Positions 63,183-64,000 of a DNA stretch of 64,000 nt are shown one piece after another (position 1 is the stretch's first letter; every line of letters starts with the position of its first letter). Origin of the DNA: Thermoflavifilum aggregans (GTDB lineage Bacteria; Bacteroidota; Bacteroidia; Chitinophagales; Chitinophagaceae); contig NZ_PGFG01000001.1 of assembly GCF_002797735.1 (NCBI RefSeq), positions 992,001 to 1,056,000 on the forward strand, in the 5' to 3' direction. A program made the translations under genes and the position numbers. The notes below the pieces were generated by a model. That model did no database searches, was not told the origin of the DNA, and saw nothing but the letters and a program-made list of their open reading frames with translations.

Positions 63183-64000
63183 TTACAGGGAATAGGCATC
63201 TACGCTGTTACCCGTGAAAGTAGGTACGAGCAACAATTTCAGTTGAGCTGCATAGCTGATGTCTGCGGTATTTTTATGTTCGTTGCGGGTATCGAGCAGT
63301 TCTTCTGCCTTGCCATTGGCATATACATAATACACCCGGCCTATCCATTGTGAAACAATCAGATCCCGATCATTTACATTCCATATGCCATCGCCATCTT
63401 TTACTGCATCAGAAAACAATTTCAGGTCTTTGCCGGAAGCATCGCAGGTGAAAATACCATGATGTGTCAGTATCCAAAGTTTTCCTTTCCAGAACAGCAG
63501 TCCATTGGCTCCCTGCATATTTTCTCCTTGAAGCAGTGTGGAAACTTTGCCGTTGGCATAACGGAATACTTTTGCCTGCCGGGTATCAGATACATACACG
63601 TTGCCGTGATCATCAACCGTCACATCATTCAGGAAAGATGAACCAGGCACATTAACCTTTTGTTTGATGGCACCGGTGTTGCGATCGATGATGACAAGCT
63701 GATCGATATCGGCCACATAAAGTTCATTGCCGTAAAAAGCCAATCCTTTCGGGGCATTCAGGCCATCCGTCCAGTGTAGTTGTTTGATGTGGCCTTCGGT
63801 ATCCAGCAATGAGATAAAACCATTGCCATCTTTGGCGGTAGCATCGCCGTTGATATTCGACACGTATATCACCTGATGTTGGGGATCATACAAGGCCGAT
63901 TCAGGTGTACGGATGCCATCAGCGGCCGACCATTTGAACGTGAGTTTCACGGGGCTATGCTGGGCGTAGGCGGTGAAAAAGCCTGTCAGGCCCAACAGCA
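63183..64000 (-). CDS. SMP-30/gluconolactonase-like exported beta-propeller protein (5' end outside window)
   Basis: Six-bladed propeller of the SMP-30/NHL type. The frame is open to the window edge; the last codons seen (LTGFFTAYAQ) are the end of a signal peptide, so the start lies beyond 64000. Propeller segments include GIRTPESALYDPQHQVIYVSNINGDATAKDGNG split across blades, GLNAPKGLAFYGNELYVADIDQLVIIDR, NDVTVDDHGNVYVSDT and GANGLLFWKGKLWILTHHGIF. Calcium-binding lactonases share this fold, but here the substrate is not known. Confidence 0.85.
   Translation of the reverse strand, partial: LLGLTGFFTAYAQHSPVKLTFKWSAADGIRTPESALYDPQHQVIYVSNINGDATAKDGNGFISLLDTEGHIKQLHWTDGLNAPKGLAFYGNELYVADIDQLVIIDRNTGAIKQKVNVPGSSFLNDVTVDDHGNVYVSDTRQAKVFRYANGKVSTLLQGENMQGANGLLFWKGKLWILTHHGIFTCDASGKDLKLFSDAVKDGDGIWNVNDRDLIVSQWIGRVYYVYANGKAEELLDTRNEHKNTADISYAAQLKLLLVPTFTGNSVDAYSL

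Noticed and set aside
1-64000. CRISPR array or insertion sequence
   Set aside because: No regularly spaced repeats and no transposase or terminal inverted repeats were seen; the only mobile-like trace is the decayed ATPase cassette.

Overview
The window is ordinary chromosomal sequence from a member of the Bacteroidota, most likely family Chitinophagaceae. The grounds are a fused E1 alpha/beta 2-oxo acid dehydrogenase, a B-type sdhCAB operon, a TonB-dependent receptor, a DUF6600 protein, carboxypeptidase-regulatory-like secreted proteins, promoters of the TAnnTTTG type and few Shine-Dalgarno sites. Base composition is moderate with AT-rich intergenic stretches. Both ends are cut inside genes: rpsD lacks its 5' end and an SMP-30-like gene on the minus strand lacks its signal-peptide start.

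Layout. Bases 1-3.4 kb hold the end of the alpha ribosomal operon (rpsD-rpoA-rplQ), a clear terminator, and carA. Bases 3.4-3.56 kb hold a self-contained candidate small RNA with its own promoter and terminator. Bases 3.8-8 kb hold an M28 peptidase, an aminotransferase and a DUF1573 protein on the minus strand. Bases 8-24.7 kb mix central metabolism and envelope genes: fused E1, a secreted helical protein, a CYTH protein, dnaG, an EamA transporter, a dolichol-phosphate-mannose-synthase-like glycosyltransferase, an exonuclease, mpl, a small lipoprotein, ubiX, aroQ, an S41 protease, a BadF/BadG amino-sugar kinase, murQ and a conserved hypothetical gene. Bases 24.8-28.3 kb are sdhCAB. Bases 28.3-33.9 kb hold a zinc phospholipase/nuclease-like protein, two divergent paralogous secreted proteins, xseA-xseB and a GT4 glycosyltransferase. 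Bases 34-41.5 kb hold acetoacetyl-CoA synthetase, then a tight run of a secreted PIG-L deacetylase, two tiny membrane proteins, a sodium:solute symporter and a patatin-like phospholipase. Bases 41.5-45.2 kb hold a DUF6600 protein, a DUF2027/Smr protein, RNase P RNA, a DUF4870 protein and tRNA-Gln. Bases 45.1-53.1 kb are minus-strand genes: a ligase-associated-type exonuclease, a periplasmic-binding lipoprotein, guaA, a TonB receptor, an ATP-grasp-like protein and a YciO/Sua5 protein. mtgA follows on the plus strand. Bases 54.05-54.74 kb are a decayed AAA-ATPase cassette. Bases 54.8-62.7 kb hold a QorB-like reductase and a six-gene minus-strand efflux operon (PepSY-like, TolC, HlyD, PAP2, RND pump, NadR-like ATPase).

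How genes work together. mpl, the BadF/BadG kinase and murQ point to peptidoglycan recycling, with mtgA and possibly the S41 protease adding wall functions. The efflux operon is a complete tripartite pump with an unusual PAP2 phosphatase between adaptor and pump and a P-loop enzyme coupled by an ATGA overlap. The PIG-L/symporter run looks like a release-and-uptake module for a deacylated amino sugar, with two previously easy-to-miss micro-ORFs between its main genes.

Most of the window is housekeeping. The items I would look at first are the orphan small RNA at 3.44-3.55 kb, the ATPase pseudogene with a precise 10-bp tandem duplication at 54.3 kb, and the two micro-membrane proteins at 38.6-38.9 kb. 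All functions are read from sequence and family knowledge; no database search was run.
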